Source: Caldithrix sp. (GTDB taxonomy: Bacteria; Calditrichota; Calditrichia; Calditrichales; Calditrichaceae). Taken from it: 35,473 nt of DNA. The number at the start of each line of letters is the position of its first letter. Within the stretch, counting starts at the first letter, position 1. Of this stretch, positions 25,196 to 33,658 are shown piece by piece. The notes beneath the pieces are model-generated. The model worked only from the letters and a program-made list of their open reading frames with translations, had not been told where the DNA came from and ran no database searches. The stretch lies in assembly GCA_014730185.1 (NCBI GenBank), contig WJIP01000125.1:1-35473 (forward strand), written 5' to 3'. Both the position numbers and the translations under genes were made by a program.

Positions 25196-26401
25196 ATGTA
25201 TCAGCGGATCATGAAACGGGCTAAGGAACTGGAAGCGGATGCGGCCGGATTTTTATCGAAGTTGGTGCGCACTCCCTCATTTTCCGGTAAAGAGAAAGAC
25301 GTTGTATCCTTAATTCAGCAAAAGATGACGGATTTACACTTCGATGACGTACGCATCGATCCACTGGGCAATGTGATTGGCCGCATCGGCAACGGGCCGC
25401 GGGTCATCGCCTTTGACGCCCATGTGGATACCGTTTATCCTGGCGATACAAATCAATGGACGTTTGATCCCTTCGACGGTTCCATCGTGGATGGGTATGT
25501 TCGGGGACGCGGATCCGTGGATCAAAAAGGGGGCATGGCCAGCATGGTTTACGCGGCGCAGATCATAAAAGAACTGAACCTGAACCGGGATTTCACCATT
25601 CTGTTCACCGGGACGGTCATGGAGGAAGATTGCGACGGCCTGTGCTGGCAATATCTGGTTCAGGAGGAAAACATTCGTCCGGAAGTGGTGGTGGTTACCG
25701 AGCCCACCAATCTGAATATTTACCGTGGGCAGCGGGGACGCATGGAAATCGAAGTGCGCATGAACGGCGTCTCCTGTCACGGTTCAGCCCCGGAACGCGG
25801 GGACAACGCCATTTACAAAATTAGTCGTATCGCTCTTGAAATCGAAAAACTCCATGATGCTTTAAAAACCGATGAGTTTCTGGGCAAAGGCAGTGTGGCC
25901 GTTACCCAGGTTTTTTCCAATTCGCCGTCGCAATGCGCTGTACCCGATGCCGCCTGGATTCGTCTGGACCGCCGATTAACCCATGGCGAAACTAAAGAGA
26001 CCGCCTTGGCCGAAATTCGTGAAGCCGCCCTTCGCGCCGGATATTCTGATGTCGATATCCGGCTACTGCAGTACAATGAACCGGCTTATACCGGCCTGCG
26101 CTATACAACGGAAAAATATTATCCGACCTGGGTGCTTGAGGAACCCTCGCCCTATCTGCAACAGGCGGTTTCGGCTTATCATAATGTATTCAACCGACAA
26201 CCGCTGGTCGATAAGTGGACGTTCAGCACTAACGGCGTATCCATCTCCGGTATGTTCGGTATTCCGGTGGTGGGCATGGGACCCGGTAACGAGATTTACG
26301 CCCACGCCGTAAACGAAGCCGCCCCTGTGGACCATCTGAGTAAAGCGGCCGCTTTTTATGCCGGGTTTGTCCGGTCCTTACAGGAAAATCAAAGGAGTTA
26401 A
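25196..26401 (+). CDS. ygeY: YgeY-family M20 metallohydrolase
   Basis: The protein has 401 aa. It has the M20 dinuclear zinc peptidase/deacylase fold with all ligands: H76-x-D78 in A-H-V-D-T-V, D109 in G-S-V-D-Q-K-G-G, E143-E144 in V-M-E-E-D, E169 in T-E-P-T, and the C-terminal His in Y-A-H-A-V-N-E. The dimerisation domain lies between, with S-C-H-G-S-A-P-E. YgeY proteins are the M20 branch that accompanies selenium/molybdenum hydroxylase clusters. A role in hydrolysing an amide or carbamoyl intermediate of purine breakdown fits the context; general peptidase activity is less likely. It ends 5 nt before the next gene, whose AAGGAG site lies within the end of ygeY. Confidence 0.92.
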   Translation: MYQRIMKRAKELEADAAGFLSKLVRTPSFSGKEKDVVSLIQQKMTDLHFDDVRIDPLGNVIGRIGNGPRVIAFDAHVDTVYPGDTNQWTFDPFDGSIVDGYVRGRGSVDQKGGMASMVYAAQIIKELNLNRDFTILFTGTVMEEDCDGLCWQYLVQEENIRPEVVVVTEPTNLNIYRGQRGRMEIEVRMNGVSCHGSAPERGDNAIYKISRIALEIEKLHDALKTDEFLGKGSVAVTQVFSNSPSQCAVPDAAWIRLDRRLTHGETKETALAEIREAALRAGYSDVDIRLLQYNEPAYTGLRYTTEKYYPTWVLEEPSPYLQQAVSAYHNVFNRQPLVDKWTFSTNGVSISGMFGIPVVGMGPGNEIYAHAVNEAAPVDHLSKAAAFYAGFVRSLQENQRS

Positions 26402-26406
26402 CGGCA

Positions 26407-27642
26407 ATGGTTGGCCATCAGTTGACACCCTTTAATTACCGATGCACACAATGCGGTCGTCATTTTGAACGTGACGCCGTCACATATTTATGTCCGCACT
26501 GCAGTATCGCTTATCAGGCGGGTCAAACCCTCTGCGGGGTTTTACAGGCTGAATTCGACTATGATTACATCCGCCGTTATTTCAATCCGGCGGCGCCCGA
26601 CTGGCAATTGTTCAGTGCTGTGGAGGCATCCTTTTCACCCTCATTACCTGTGGGCCAGACGCCCTATTTTCAGGCGTACCAATTAGAATCCCTTAGCGGT
26701 TTAAGCAATATTTATCTAAAAAATGACGGATTGAATCCCAGCGGGTCCCTCAAAGACCGGGCTTCTTATTTAGTAGTGGCCGAGGCCAAACGCAAAGATA
26801 TCGATACCGTCGTCACTGCTTCCACCGGCAACGCCGCCAGCGCCCTGGCCGCCGTTTGCGCCTCATGTGGAATGAAAGCGGTTATTTTTGCCCCGGCCTC
26901 CGCCCCCAAAGCTAAACTGTTGCAAATTCTGCTATATGGAGGCCAACTGATTACTGTAGATGGCAGCTATGATGATGCCTTTTCTCTATCACTGGCCTAC
27001 AGCCAGCGTAACAATGTTCTCAACCGTAATACGGCCTACCATCCCCTGACCATCGAAGGTAAAAAATCAGCGGCATTGGAGATATTGACCCAGAACGGCA
27101 TGCACCCGCCGCAGGCTGTGATCGTGCCTGTGGGCGACGGCGTGATCATCAGCGGCATGTACAAAGGTTTTTACGATTTAATGGATAGCGGCATAACCGA
27201 TCGTCTGCCGCGATTGATTGGTGTACAGGCGGAAAAATCGGCGGCCATCCATCGCTATTTACAAACAGGCTGTTTTTCGGCCCTAAAAACGGCGCAAACC
27301 ATAGCCGACTCCATATCTGTTGCCGTTCCCAGTAACGCATATATGGCCCGGCAAGCGATTCTGCAAAGCGGCGGTTTTACCCTGACGGTCAGCGATGAGG
27401 ACATTATGCAGGCCCAGCAATTGTTGGCGGCCAACAGCGGTATTTTCGCCGAACCGGCGGCAGCCGCGACGCTGGCCGGCCTGTTAAAAGACGATTGCCG
27501 TAACGAACTGAATTCCAAGGGATCTATCGTTTTGCTGATTACCGGTCACGGCTTAAAAGACATCGCCACCCCTCTTGAACAGATGCGAATACCTGCCGCG
27601 CAAAAGCCGCAAGCCATTCTCGACAATATGGAGGCGATATGA
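26407..27642 (+). CDS. Threonine synthase-like PLP enzyme (fold type II)
   Basis: 411 aa. The N-terminal zinc-ribbon is C13-x-x-C16 and C30-x-x-C33, as in many bacterial threonine synthases. The PLP lysine is Lys116 in N-P-S-G-S-L-K-D-R-A. The S-T-G-N-A-A-S-A-L loop follows, and V-P-V-G-D-G binds the cofactor phosphate. The position inside a degradation operon, with its start close after ygeY and a 4-nt overlap with hyuA, argues against a biosynthetic role. A beta-elimination on a diaminopropionate-, serine- or phosphoserine-like product is more likely, which would fill the place of diaminopropionate ammonia-lyase YgeX in the E. coli cluster. That function is inferred from context only. Confidence 0.8.
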   Translation: MVGHQLTPFNYRCTQCGRHFERDAVTYLCPHCSIAYQAGQTLCGVLQAEFDYDYIRRYFNPAAPDWQLFSAVEASFSPSLPVGQTPYFQAYQLESLSGLSNIYLKNDGLNPSGSLKDRASYLVVAEAKRKDIDTVVTASTGNAASALAAVCASCGMKAVIFAPASAPKAKLLQILLYGGQLITVDGSYDDAFSLSLAYSQRNNVLNRNTAYHPLTIEGKKSAALEILTQNGMHPPQAVIVPVGDGVIISGMYKGFYDLMDSGITDRLPRLIGVQAEKSAAIHRYLQTGCFSALKTAQTIADSISVAVPSNAYMARQAILQSGGFTLTVSDEDIMQAQQLLAANSGIFAEPAAAATLAGLLKDDCRNELNSKGSIVLLITGHGLKDIATPLEQMRIPAAQKPQAILDNMEAI

Positions 27643-29030
27643 GTCAAAAGGTGATCGTCCGGAACGGCAAACTTTGCCATCCCCACGGCATTCGGCGGGA
27701 AGATATATTGATGCAAAACGGGCGTATTGCCCGTATCGGCAAAATTTCCGAAAACGAATACCAATCCGCTGAGGTAATCGATGCAATGGACCATTATGTG
27801 CTGCCGGGCTTGATTGATATGCACACTCATGTGGATGATGCCATTAACGGCGTTGCCCTGGCCGATACCTATGACAGCGCCTCCCGTCTGGCCATACAAA
27901 ACGGTATCACCACCCTGTTTACGTTTATCACCCAAGGTCCTGCGGAAAGCTTCGATATGGCCATTGACCGGGCCGTTCGAAAAGCCAAAGGAAACAGTTA
28001 TACCGATGTGGGATGGCATCTCACTCCACTGGATTGGTACCCCCCGGCTATGGAGCGCATCCAAACCCGTATTCAAGAGGGATTCAAAACCTTCAAATTT
28101 TACACCACTTACAAAGAGGCCGGTCTTTATCTGGATTACGAACAAATCGCAGCCATCGTCAACCGATTAACAAAATACAATGTGCGTTTTCTGGTGCATT
28201 GCGAAGATGAACAAACGCTGGAAACCTACCGGCAAAAATCGTGGGATCTAAGCAAACCCGAAAGTCATGCAGATATGCGTCCACCCGGAGCCGAATACGA
28301 GGCTATCCGCCGTATTATTGAAATCGCCAAACGCAGTGGAGCTAAATTCCACATCGTTCATGTATCCACGACAGAAGGTCTGGAATTGATCGCAAACGAA
28401 GGCCGTCGCCATGGGATCACCTGCGAAACCGCACCGCATTATTTTTTGCTCAATCGTCGACAATTAGCCGCCGAAAACGGTCACCGCTATTTGTGTACGC
28501 CGCCGCTGCGCCAACCGGACACTCAACGCGGTATGAAAACTTATGCCCAAGAGGCCCGCTTCGATTGCTTTGCCACCGATCATTGCGCTTTCAACCGTAA
28601 AGAAAAAGACCGGCACAAAAAGAATCTGCCATCGATCCCTAAAGGCATTGCCGGATTGGGTTCGCTGGCGCCGGCCGTATTCGAATTATTCCATCAAGAA
28701 GGTGATGCCGGTATGATCAAACTTTTAAAAACTCTATCCGAAAACCCGGCCAGGATAACGGGCTTATATCCGCAAAAAGGGATTTTGCAGGAGGGATCGG
28801 ACGCCGACGTGGTCATCTTAAAGAAAGGTAATCAAAGCCGGCCGTTTTGTTCAAGTCTGACCAACAACTACGAACCATATCCCGATTTTGAAACCCGTTT
28901 GCATATTGCTTATGTTATCAGGAATGGTGAAATTAAAGTAAAAAATAACAGCATCATAAATAACGTCATGAATGGCAAATTATTAAATCACAATAATCAA
29001 ACAAATCAATATGAATCAAAACATAAGTAA
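27639..29030 (+). CDS. hyuA: Dihydropyrimidinase / hydantoinase family hydrolase
   Basis: The protein has 463 aa. It is a cyclic amidohydrolase with a binuclear metal centre, all ligands visible: H62-x-H64 (D-M-H-T-H), carbamylated Lys153 in F-K-T-F-K-F, H187 in V-H-C-E-D, H241 in I-V-H-V-S-T, and D314 in A-T-D-H-C-A. It opens cyclic ureides such as dihydropyrimidines and hydantoins, giving N-carbamoyl amino acids. It is the equivalent of E. coli HyuA/YgeZ in the yge region and would act after a reductase. The last 18 residues (G-K-L-L-N-H-N-N-Q and onward) are encoded by a sequence repeated 518 bp downstream, so the C-terminus may have been altered by insertion of the next gene, which overlaps it by 20 nt. 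Confidence 0.93.
   Translation: MSQKVIVRNGKLCHPHGIRREDILMQNGRIARIGKISENEYQSAEVIDAMDHYVLPGLIDMHTHVDDAINGVALADTYDSASRLAIQNGITTLFTFITQGPAESFDMAIDRAVRKAKGNSYTDVGWHLTPLDWYPPAMERIQTRIQEGFKTFKFYTTYKEAGLYLDYEQIAAIVNRLTKYNVRFLVHCEDEQTLETYRQKSWDLSKPESHADMRPPGAEYEAIRRIIEIAKRSGAKFHIVHVSTTEGLELIANEGRRHGITCETAPHYFLLNRRQLAAENGHRYLCTPPLRQPDTQRGMKTYAQEARFDCFATDHCAFNRKEKDRHKKNLPSIPKGIAGLGSLAPAVFELFHQEGDAGMIKLLKTLSENPARITGLYPQKGILQEGSDADVVILKKGNQSRPFCSSLTNNYEPYPDFETRLHIAYVIRNGEIKVKNNSIINNVMNGKLLNHNNQTNQYESKHK
28974..29001 (+). repeat. 28-bp direct repeat, left copy
   Basis: This copy matches 29492-29519 at 25 of 28 positions, with the last 16 identical. It codes for G-K-L-L-N-H-N-N-Q at the end of the hydantoinase. 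The two copies bracket the four-helix-bundle gene. Confidence 0.75.
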
Positions 29031-29379
29031 CAAACCGGTATATGGCCTGGAAGAAAGAACATTCTTATTTGCTAAGAATGTGAGAATTTTTGTCAAAACG
29101 TTAGCGAATACTTTAGCTAATATTGATGACGGAAAACAAGTTATTAGATCTTCAGGTTCTATAGGCGCCAACTATCGGGAAGCAAATGAGGCTTTAAGCA
29201 AAAAAGATTTTGTTTTGCGAATAAAAATAAGTCATAAGGAAGTAAAAGAGAGTGAATATTGGCTTCGTCTCATTGCTGAAACAAATGAGTTAAAAAATAG
29301 TCAGGAAGCCCAACGGTTGATTGGGGAAACCATTGAATTAAAGAAAATATTTTCCTCCATCTTAGAAAAATCAAAATAA
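29011..29379 (+). CDS. Four-helix-bundle protein (23S rRNA intervening-sequence / S23 type)
   Basis: 122 aa. All-helical, with the family signature R-S-S-G-S-I-G-A-N-Y-R-E-A-N-E-A followed by K-D-F-x-x-R-I-K-I and K-E-x-K-E-S-x-Y-W-L. Related proteins are encoded in 23S rRNA intervening sequences of Leptospira and Coxiella, and a related fold serves as Avd in diversity-generating retroelements. Here no rRNA or reverse transcriptase is nearby. The gene is much more AT-rich than its neighbours, overlaps the end of hyuA by 20 nt, and lies between 28-bp direct repeats, so it reads as a small inserted cassette in the catabolic operon. It probably has no metabolic role there; the function of stand-alone members is unknown. 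Confidence 0.88.
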   Translation: MNQNISNKPVYGLEERTFLFAKNVRIFVKTLANTLANIDDGKQVIRSSGSIGANYREANEALSKKDFVLRIKISHKEVKESEYWLRLIAETNELKNSQEAQRLIGETIELKKIFSSILEKSK

Positions 29380-29491
29380 ACAGGTTTTGAATATTGATAT
29401 TTTTATATTGGAATTTATTTGTTATTTATAATTTGTAATTTGAGATTTAAATGATGAACGTCAATACAATATTGCATGTAGTACGAATTAA

Positions 29492-29519
29492 GGTAAATCA
29501 TTGAATCACAATAATCAAA
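29492..29519 (+). repeat. 28-bp direct repeat, right copy
   Basis: This is the right-hand copy of the repeat at 28974-29001. In the matching frame it reads G-K-S-L-N-H-N-N-Q-K-T-N-F-K and then a stop at 29534-29536. It could therefore be the displaced original 3' end of the hydantoinase gene. A TAA (29489-29491) directly precedes it. Confidence 0.75.
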
Positions 29520-29589
29520 AAACAAATTTCAAATAAATGGCAATAATGAGATTTTATAATAATCCAATGGCCATGAAAGGCAGACTGTT

Positions 29590-31842
29590 ATGCCGGATAT
29601 AAAACAAAAAGCCTGGCGCAATGATGCTTTTGCCAAGGTCACCGGTAAGGCCAAATTTGCCGATGATTTAAAGTTCAATGGCATGCTGCATGCGGTACCG
29701 GTTTATACGGATTATGTGCACGCCCGTATCGAAGGCATCGATGTTGAACAAGCCCGCAATATGGAGGGCGTGGTGGCTGTGCTGACCGCCGCCGATGTAC
29801 CCGGGCAAATTCGCTGGGGGCAAATTCAGCAGGATTACCACATGTTGTGTGAGGATAAAATCCGATACAACGGCGATGTGATAGCGTTGATCGTAGCCGA
29901 AAGTAGGGAGCAGGCTCTCGCCGCCATGCCCCATGTTACCATCAAGGCTCGCCCGTTACCGAAAGTTCTGGACGCCGAACAAGCCATGCAGCCGGATGCG
30001 CCGCTGGTACATGACGATAAAGGTACCAATCTGGTGGTACATCACAAGGTTCGCCGCGGCGATCCCGCTGAAATCGACAAAAAGCATGATATAACCGTCG
30101 AGCATCGCTTTGAAACCCAGTTTGTGGAGCACGCCTATATCGAGCCGGAATCGGCTGTCTGCGTCCCCCGCGGCGACGGCGTGATGGAGGTGTACGGCTC
30201 CATGCAGCATCCATTCAGCACCCGACGCTTTGTGGCCGCCATGATGGGCGTTTCCCTGAATGAAGTGGAAGTGATATCCATCCCCATGGGCGGCGGCTTC
30301 GGCGGCAAGGACGATACCAGCGCTATCGTGTGCGCCCGGGCCGCTTTAGCTGCCAGCATAACCGGGTGTCCGGTTAAAATGACGTACGACCGGGAATGGT
30401 CCATGCGCGAAAGTTATAAACGCCACCCTTATCGGGTTGATTATAAAATGAATGTCGCTAAAGACGGGACGATCCGGGCTGTAAAAACGCGTATCGTTGC
30501 CGACGCCGGCGCATATTGCTCGGTTACGCCCTGGGTAACCTGGCGTTCAACCGTGCAGTGCTGCGGCCCCTACAGCGTCCCAAATGTGCATTGCGATGTC
30601 TACGGCGTTCACACGAATAACGTATTCACCGGCGCCATGCGCGGTTTCGGATCGCCGCAAATGAATTTTGTCATCGAACAGATGGTGGAAGAGGCCGCCG
30701 AACAGTGCGGTATGGACGGCGTCGCCTTTCGTCGGAAAAATATGCTGCGCCAGGGCGAGGAGACCATCACCGGTCAAAAACTGGACGGACACACCGTCAG
30801 TCTGGAACAGGTCATGGACGAAGTGATTACGGCAATCGATTATCATAAAAAGCTGAAACCGTGCAGCCGGGGTAAAGCTAACGGCGATAAGCTTTACGGG
30901 ATCGGGCTGGCGGTCAGCTATCGCGGTATGAGCCTGGGCGCCGAAGGCAAGGATTTTTGCGCCGCTATTATCAATGTGCAATTCGACGGGTCAATTTTAT
31001 TAGAGAGCGGCATCCATGAGAACGGTCAGGGTTCGGAGTCGGCGTTTATCCTTTTATTAGCAAGAGAAATGGGGGTAAATCACGATCGCATTCGCTACCG
31101 GCGGTCATCCACATCGGTCATACCGGACAGCGGTACAACGGTGGCCTCCCGCGGTACGCTGATGGGCGGCGGCGCTGTGGTCAACGCCGCCCGCAAACTT
31201 AAATCGATGATGGCCGAAACCGTGGCTGCCCAACTGGGTTGCGATGCCCAGCACATTGTCTTCGACGGCGAACACCTGCGGGCAAAGGACAGCGGCAAAT
31301 CCATATCCTTTGATGAAACCATCCGGGAAATGTATCAAAAACAAAATTTTCCGCACGCCTTCGGCGTGTTTAAATCGCCTAAAGTGAGCTGGAATGAAGA
31401 GACCGGTCAGGGAAAAGCCTATTTCACCTGGGTATACGGCTGCCAGGCGGTTGAACTGCAGGTCGATGCCCGCAACGGGCGGGTCAAACTGCTCAATGCC
31501 GTGGCCGCTCATGACGTGGGCCGGGCTGTTAATCCACCCATGGTGCTGGGACAGTATTACGGCGGCATGGCCATGGGTATGGGCTACGGTCTGAAAGAGG
31601 CTGTGCAAATAAACGACGGCAAAATCAGCAACGATAATTTCAACCATTACCACATTGCCAGAGCCACGGACATGCCGGATATGAAAGCGATCATCATCGA
31701 AAACGCCGATCCGCTATCGCCGTCGCGGGCCAAAGGCATCGGCGAACCGACCAATGAAATTATGGCGCCGGCCATCGCCAATGCGGTTTATAACGCTACC
31801 GGTGTCCGTTATTACACATCACCCATAACCATAGAGATTTGA
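29590..31842 (+). CDS. Second molybdenum hydroxylase, molybdopterin-binding subunit (XdhD-like)
   Basis: The protein has 750 aa. The xanthine dehydrogenase family fold is clear: Q206 in S-M-Q-H-P, G-G-G-F-G-G-K-D (234-241), A-M-R351-G-F-G-S-P-Q, E-N-G-Q-G in place of E-M-G-Q-G, the H-D-V-G-R-A-V-N-P-P-M-V-L-G-Q motif, and catalytic E719 in G-E-P-T. The residue equal to bovine Glu802 is Asp241, not Glu, and the proline pair after the catalytic Glu is P-T, so the pocket differs from XdhB. Cluster context and similarity point to the XdhD/selenium-dependent hydroxylase group. Its substrate may be another purine or an intermediate. It pairs with the next gene (1-nt gap); no FAD subunit adjoins it. 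Confidence 0.88.
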   Translation: MPDIKQKAWRNDAFAKVTGKAKFADDLKFNGMLHAVPVYTDYVHARIEGIDVEQARNMEGVVAVLTAADVPGQIRWGQIQQDYHMLCEDKIRYNGDVIALIVAESREQALAAMPHVTIKARPLPKVLDAEQAMQPDAPLVHDDKGTNLVVHHKVRRGDPAEIDKKHDITVEHRFETQFVEHAYIEPESAVCVPRGDGVMEVYGSMQHPFSTRRFVAAMMGVSLNEVEVISIPMGGGFGGKDDTSAIVCARAALAASITGCPVKMTYDREWSMRESYKRHPYRVDYKMNVAKDGTIRAVKTRIVADAGAYCSVTPWVTWRSTVQCCGPYSVPNVHCDVYGVHTNNVFTGAMRGFGSPQMNFVIEQMVEEAAEQCGMDGVAFRRKNMLRQGEETITGQKLDGHTVSLEQVMDEVITAIDYHKKLKPCSRGKANGDKLYGIGLAVSYRGMSLGAEGKDFCAAIINVQFDGSILLESGIHENGQGSESAFILLLAREMGVNHDRIRYRRSSTSVIPDSGTTVASRGTLMGGGAVVNAARKLKSMMAETVAAQLGCDAQHIVFDGEHLRAKDSGKSISFDETIREMYQKQNFPHAFGVFKSPKVSWNEETGQGKAYFTWVYGCQAVELQVDARNGRVKLLNAVAAHDVGRAVNPPMVLGQYYGGMAMGMGYGLKEAVQINDGKISNDNFNHYHIARATDMPDMKAIIIENADPLSPSRAKGIGEPTNEIMAPAIANAVYNATGVRYYTSPITIEI

Positions 31843-31843
31843 T

Positions 31844-32371
31844 ATGCATACGATCATCAATAAAAAACAGATTACATTATCCGATCCCATGCTGGATAAA
31901 AATTTGCTCGAATTTATCCGTGAGAATTTGGACCTGACAGGCACTAAAAACGGCTGCGGGATCGGTATGTGCGGCAGTTGCATGGTTTTGGTTGATGATA
32001 AACCGGTACAGGCCTGCCGCAAAACAGTTCGCCATATCGTCGGTAAAAAGTTGTTAACGATTGAAGGCATGGCGCTGGCGGACGGTAACCTGCACCCGCT
32101 ACAGCAGGCGTTTGTGGACGCCGGCGCCATTCAGTGCGGTTTCTGCACGCCGGGTATGGTATTGGCGGCCCATGCCCTTCTGTTAAAAAATAATCAACCT
32201 AGCCGGGACCAAATCCGTAAAGCCATCCACAACAACCTGTGCCGGTGTACGGGCTACCAGCAAATCGTTGACGCCATTGAACAGGCCGCCCATTATTACA
32301 GAAGCCAACGGAATACGTCTATGCATACACATAAAATACAACATACCGTAGCCGATTCTACATCCCAATGA
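31844..32371 (+). CDS. 2Fe-2S subunit of the second molybdenum hydroxylase
   Basis: 175 aa. It has the standard two-cluster small subunit: Cys38/43/46/58 (N-G-C-G-I-G-M-C-G-S-C, then Q-A-C) for the plant-type cluster, and C98-G-F-C101-T-P-G with C133-R-C135-T-G-Y for the second. It is the XdhC/CoxS/NdhS type. It passes electrons out of the preceding molybdenum subunit. Without an adjacent flavin subunit the acceptor is unknown; the XdhA flavin domain or the Fe-S flavoprotein in the cluster are candidates. The final 20 residues are a His/Thr-rich tail beyond the family core. It starts one base after the previous stop (TGATATG). Confidence 0.95.
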   Translation: MHTIINKKQITLSDPMLDKNLLEFIRENLDLTGTKNGCGIGMCGSCMVLVDDKPVQACRKTVRHIVGKKLLTIEGMALADGNLHPLQQAFVDAGAIQCGFCTPGMVLAAHALLLKNNQPSRDQIRKAIHNNLCRCTGYQQIVDAIEQAAHYYRSQRNTSMHTHKIQHTVADSTSQ

Positions 32372-32399
32372 TACGATTATTGCCGAGAGAGAGGAATCC

Positions 32400-33569
32400 A
32401 TGAATGACAATCTGAAGCGCCAATTGAACGAACTGGCCCGAGAACCCAACCCGTTATTCCGGCAGGATTTCCTGCTGACCTGGGAACACGATCTTAAAGC
32501 CTTTGAATCCGTTTTGCGGACTGCCGAAATTCTGAAATCCATGCATCAGCAAAAATTATCCGCCAAAATGTTCGACAGCGGACTGGCCATTTCCATCTTT
32601 CGCGATAAATCCACCCGTACCCGGTTCAGCTTTGCTTCGGCCGCCGACTATCTTGGGCTTTCCGTGCAGGACGTGGACGAACAGAAGACGCAGATATCGC
32701 ACGGCGAAACGGTGCGCGAAACCGCCAATATGATCTCGTTTTTGGCGGAAGTCATCGGCATCCGCGACGATATGTATCTCGGCGAAGGCGATCGCTACCA
32801 GCGTGAGGTTCAGCAGGCCGTGCGTTACGGCTACCAAAACGGCATCCTGCATCAGCAACCAACCATTATCAATCTGCAATCGGATCTGGATCATCCCACG
32901 CAAACCCTGGCCGATCTGGCCAAGCTGAGAGATTACTTTGGTTCCCTCGAGGCCCTACGCGGTAAAAAGCTGGCCATGACCTGGGCCTATTCCCCCAGTT
33001 ATGGCAAACCGCTATCCGTGCCGCAGGGCATCATCGCTTTAATGACCCGACTGGGTATGGAGGTCACTCTGGCTTATCCTGAGGGTTACGATCTGCTGCC
33101 GGACATTGTGGATCAATCAAAGCAATCCGCCCAAAAGAGCGGAGGCCAATTTCAAGTTGTGCACGACATGGAAGAAGCCTTCCAAAACGCCGATGTGGTC
33201 TATCCCAAATCGTGGGCCTCGTTCCGGGTAATGGAACAGCGCCGCGATATGCTGCACGCCGGCAATCAGGAGGGATTGAAACAACTTGAAGCGGATTGCC
33301 TGGCGGAAAACGCCCGCCAAGTGCACTGGGAATGCAATCGTGCCATGATGGACGCCACCCGCGACGGCCAGGCCCTGTATATGCACTGCCTGCCGGCGGA
33401 CATTACCGGCGTCAACTGCCAAAACGGCGAAGTGAGCACGGAAGTGTTCGATCAATACATGCCCCACACCTATCACCAGGCCGGCTTCAAACCTTTTGTA
33501 ATTGCCGCTATGATGGTTCTCAGCAAAATTGAAAATCCGGGAAAACGATTGAAAAAACGGTGTGAGTAG
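32400..33569 (+). CDS. ygeW: Knotted carbamoyltransferase YgeW
   Basis: 389 aa. It belongs to the aspartate/ornithine carbamoyltransferase superfamily. The carbamoyl-phosphate loop is S71-T-R-T-R75 (F-R-D-K-S-T-R-T-R-F-S). D-H165-P-T-Q168 and H329-C-L-P332 complete the site. It is longer than ordinary OTC (about 330 aa), as YgeW is, and it carries the P-x-x-Y-x-K-P-L-S-V-P insertion typical of knotted members. In the yge cluster the likely direction is phosphorolysis of a carbamoylated intermediate to give carbamoyl phosphate, from which ATP could be made by carbamate kinase; that kinase is not in the window. A GAGG site lies before the ATG. Confidence 0.93.
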   Translation: MNDNLKRQLNELAREPNPLFRQDFLLTWEHDLKAFESVLRTAEILKSMHQQKLSAKMFDSGLAISIFRDKSTRTRFSFASAADYLGLSVQDVDEQKTQISHGETVRETANMISFLAEVIGIRDDMYLGEGDRYQREVQQAVRYGYQNGILHQQPTIINLQSDLDHPTQTLADLAKLRDYFGSLEALRGKKLAMTWAYSPSYGKPLSVPQGIIALMTRLGMEVTLAYPEGYDLLPDIVDQSKQSAQKSGGQFQVVHDMEEAFQNADVVYPKSWASFRVMEQRRDMLHAGNQEGLKQLEADCLAENARQVHWECNRAMMDATRDGQALYMHCLPADITGVNCQNGEVSTEVFDQYMPHTYHQAGFKPFVIAAMMVLSKIENPGKRLKKRCE

Positions 33570-33658
33570 AAATCGGATGGATTGAATTATTTAACAGATG
33601 ACCGAATCTTTTTTTCAAATTGATGTAATGATGACTTTGATATAAATAAGGAGTTTCC

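Noticed and set aside
29011-29379. Avd accessory gene of a diversity-generating retroelement
   Set aside because: No reverse transcriptase, template repeat or variable repeat is present; only the fold resembles Avd.
29590-31842. Selenocysteine codon in the second molybdenum hydroxylase
   Set aside because: The frame has no internal TGA; selenium in this enzyme group, if present, is a labile cofactor ligand, not Sec.
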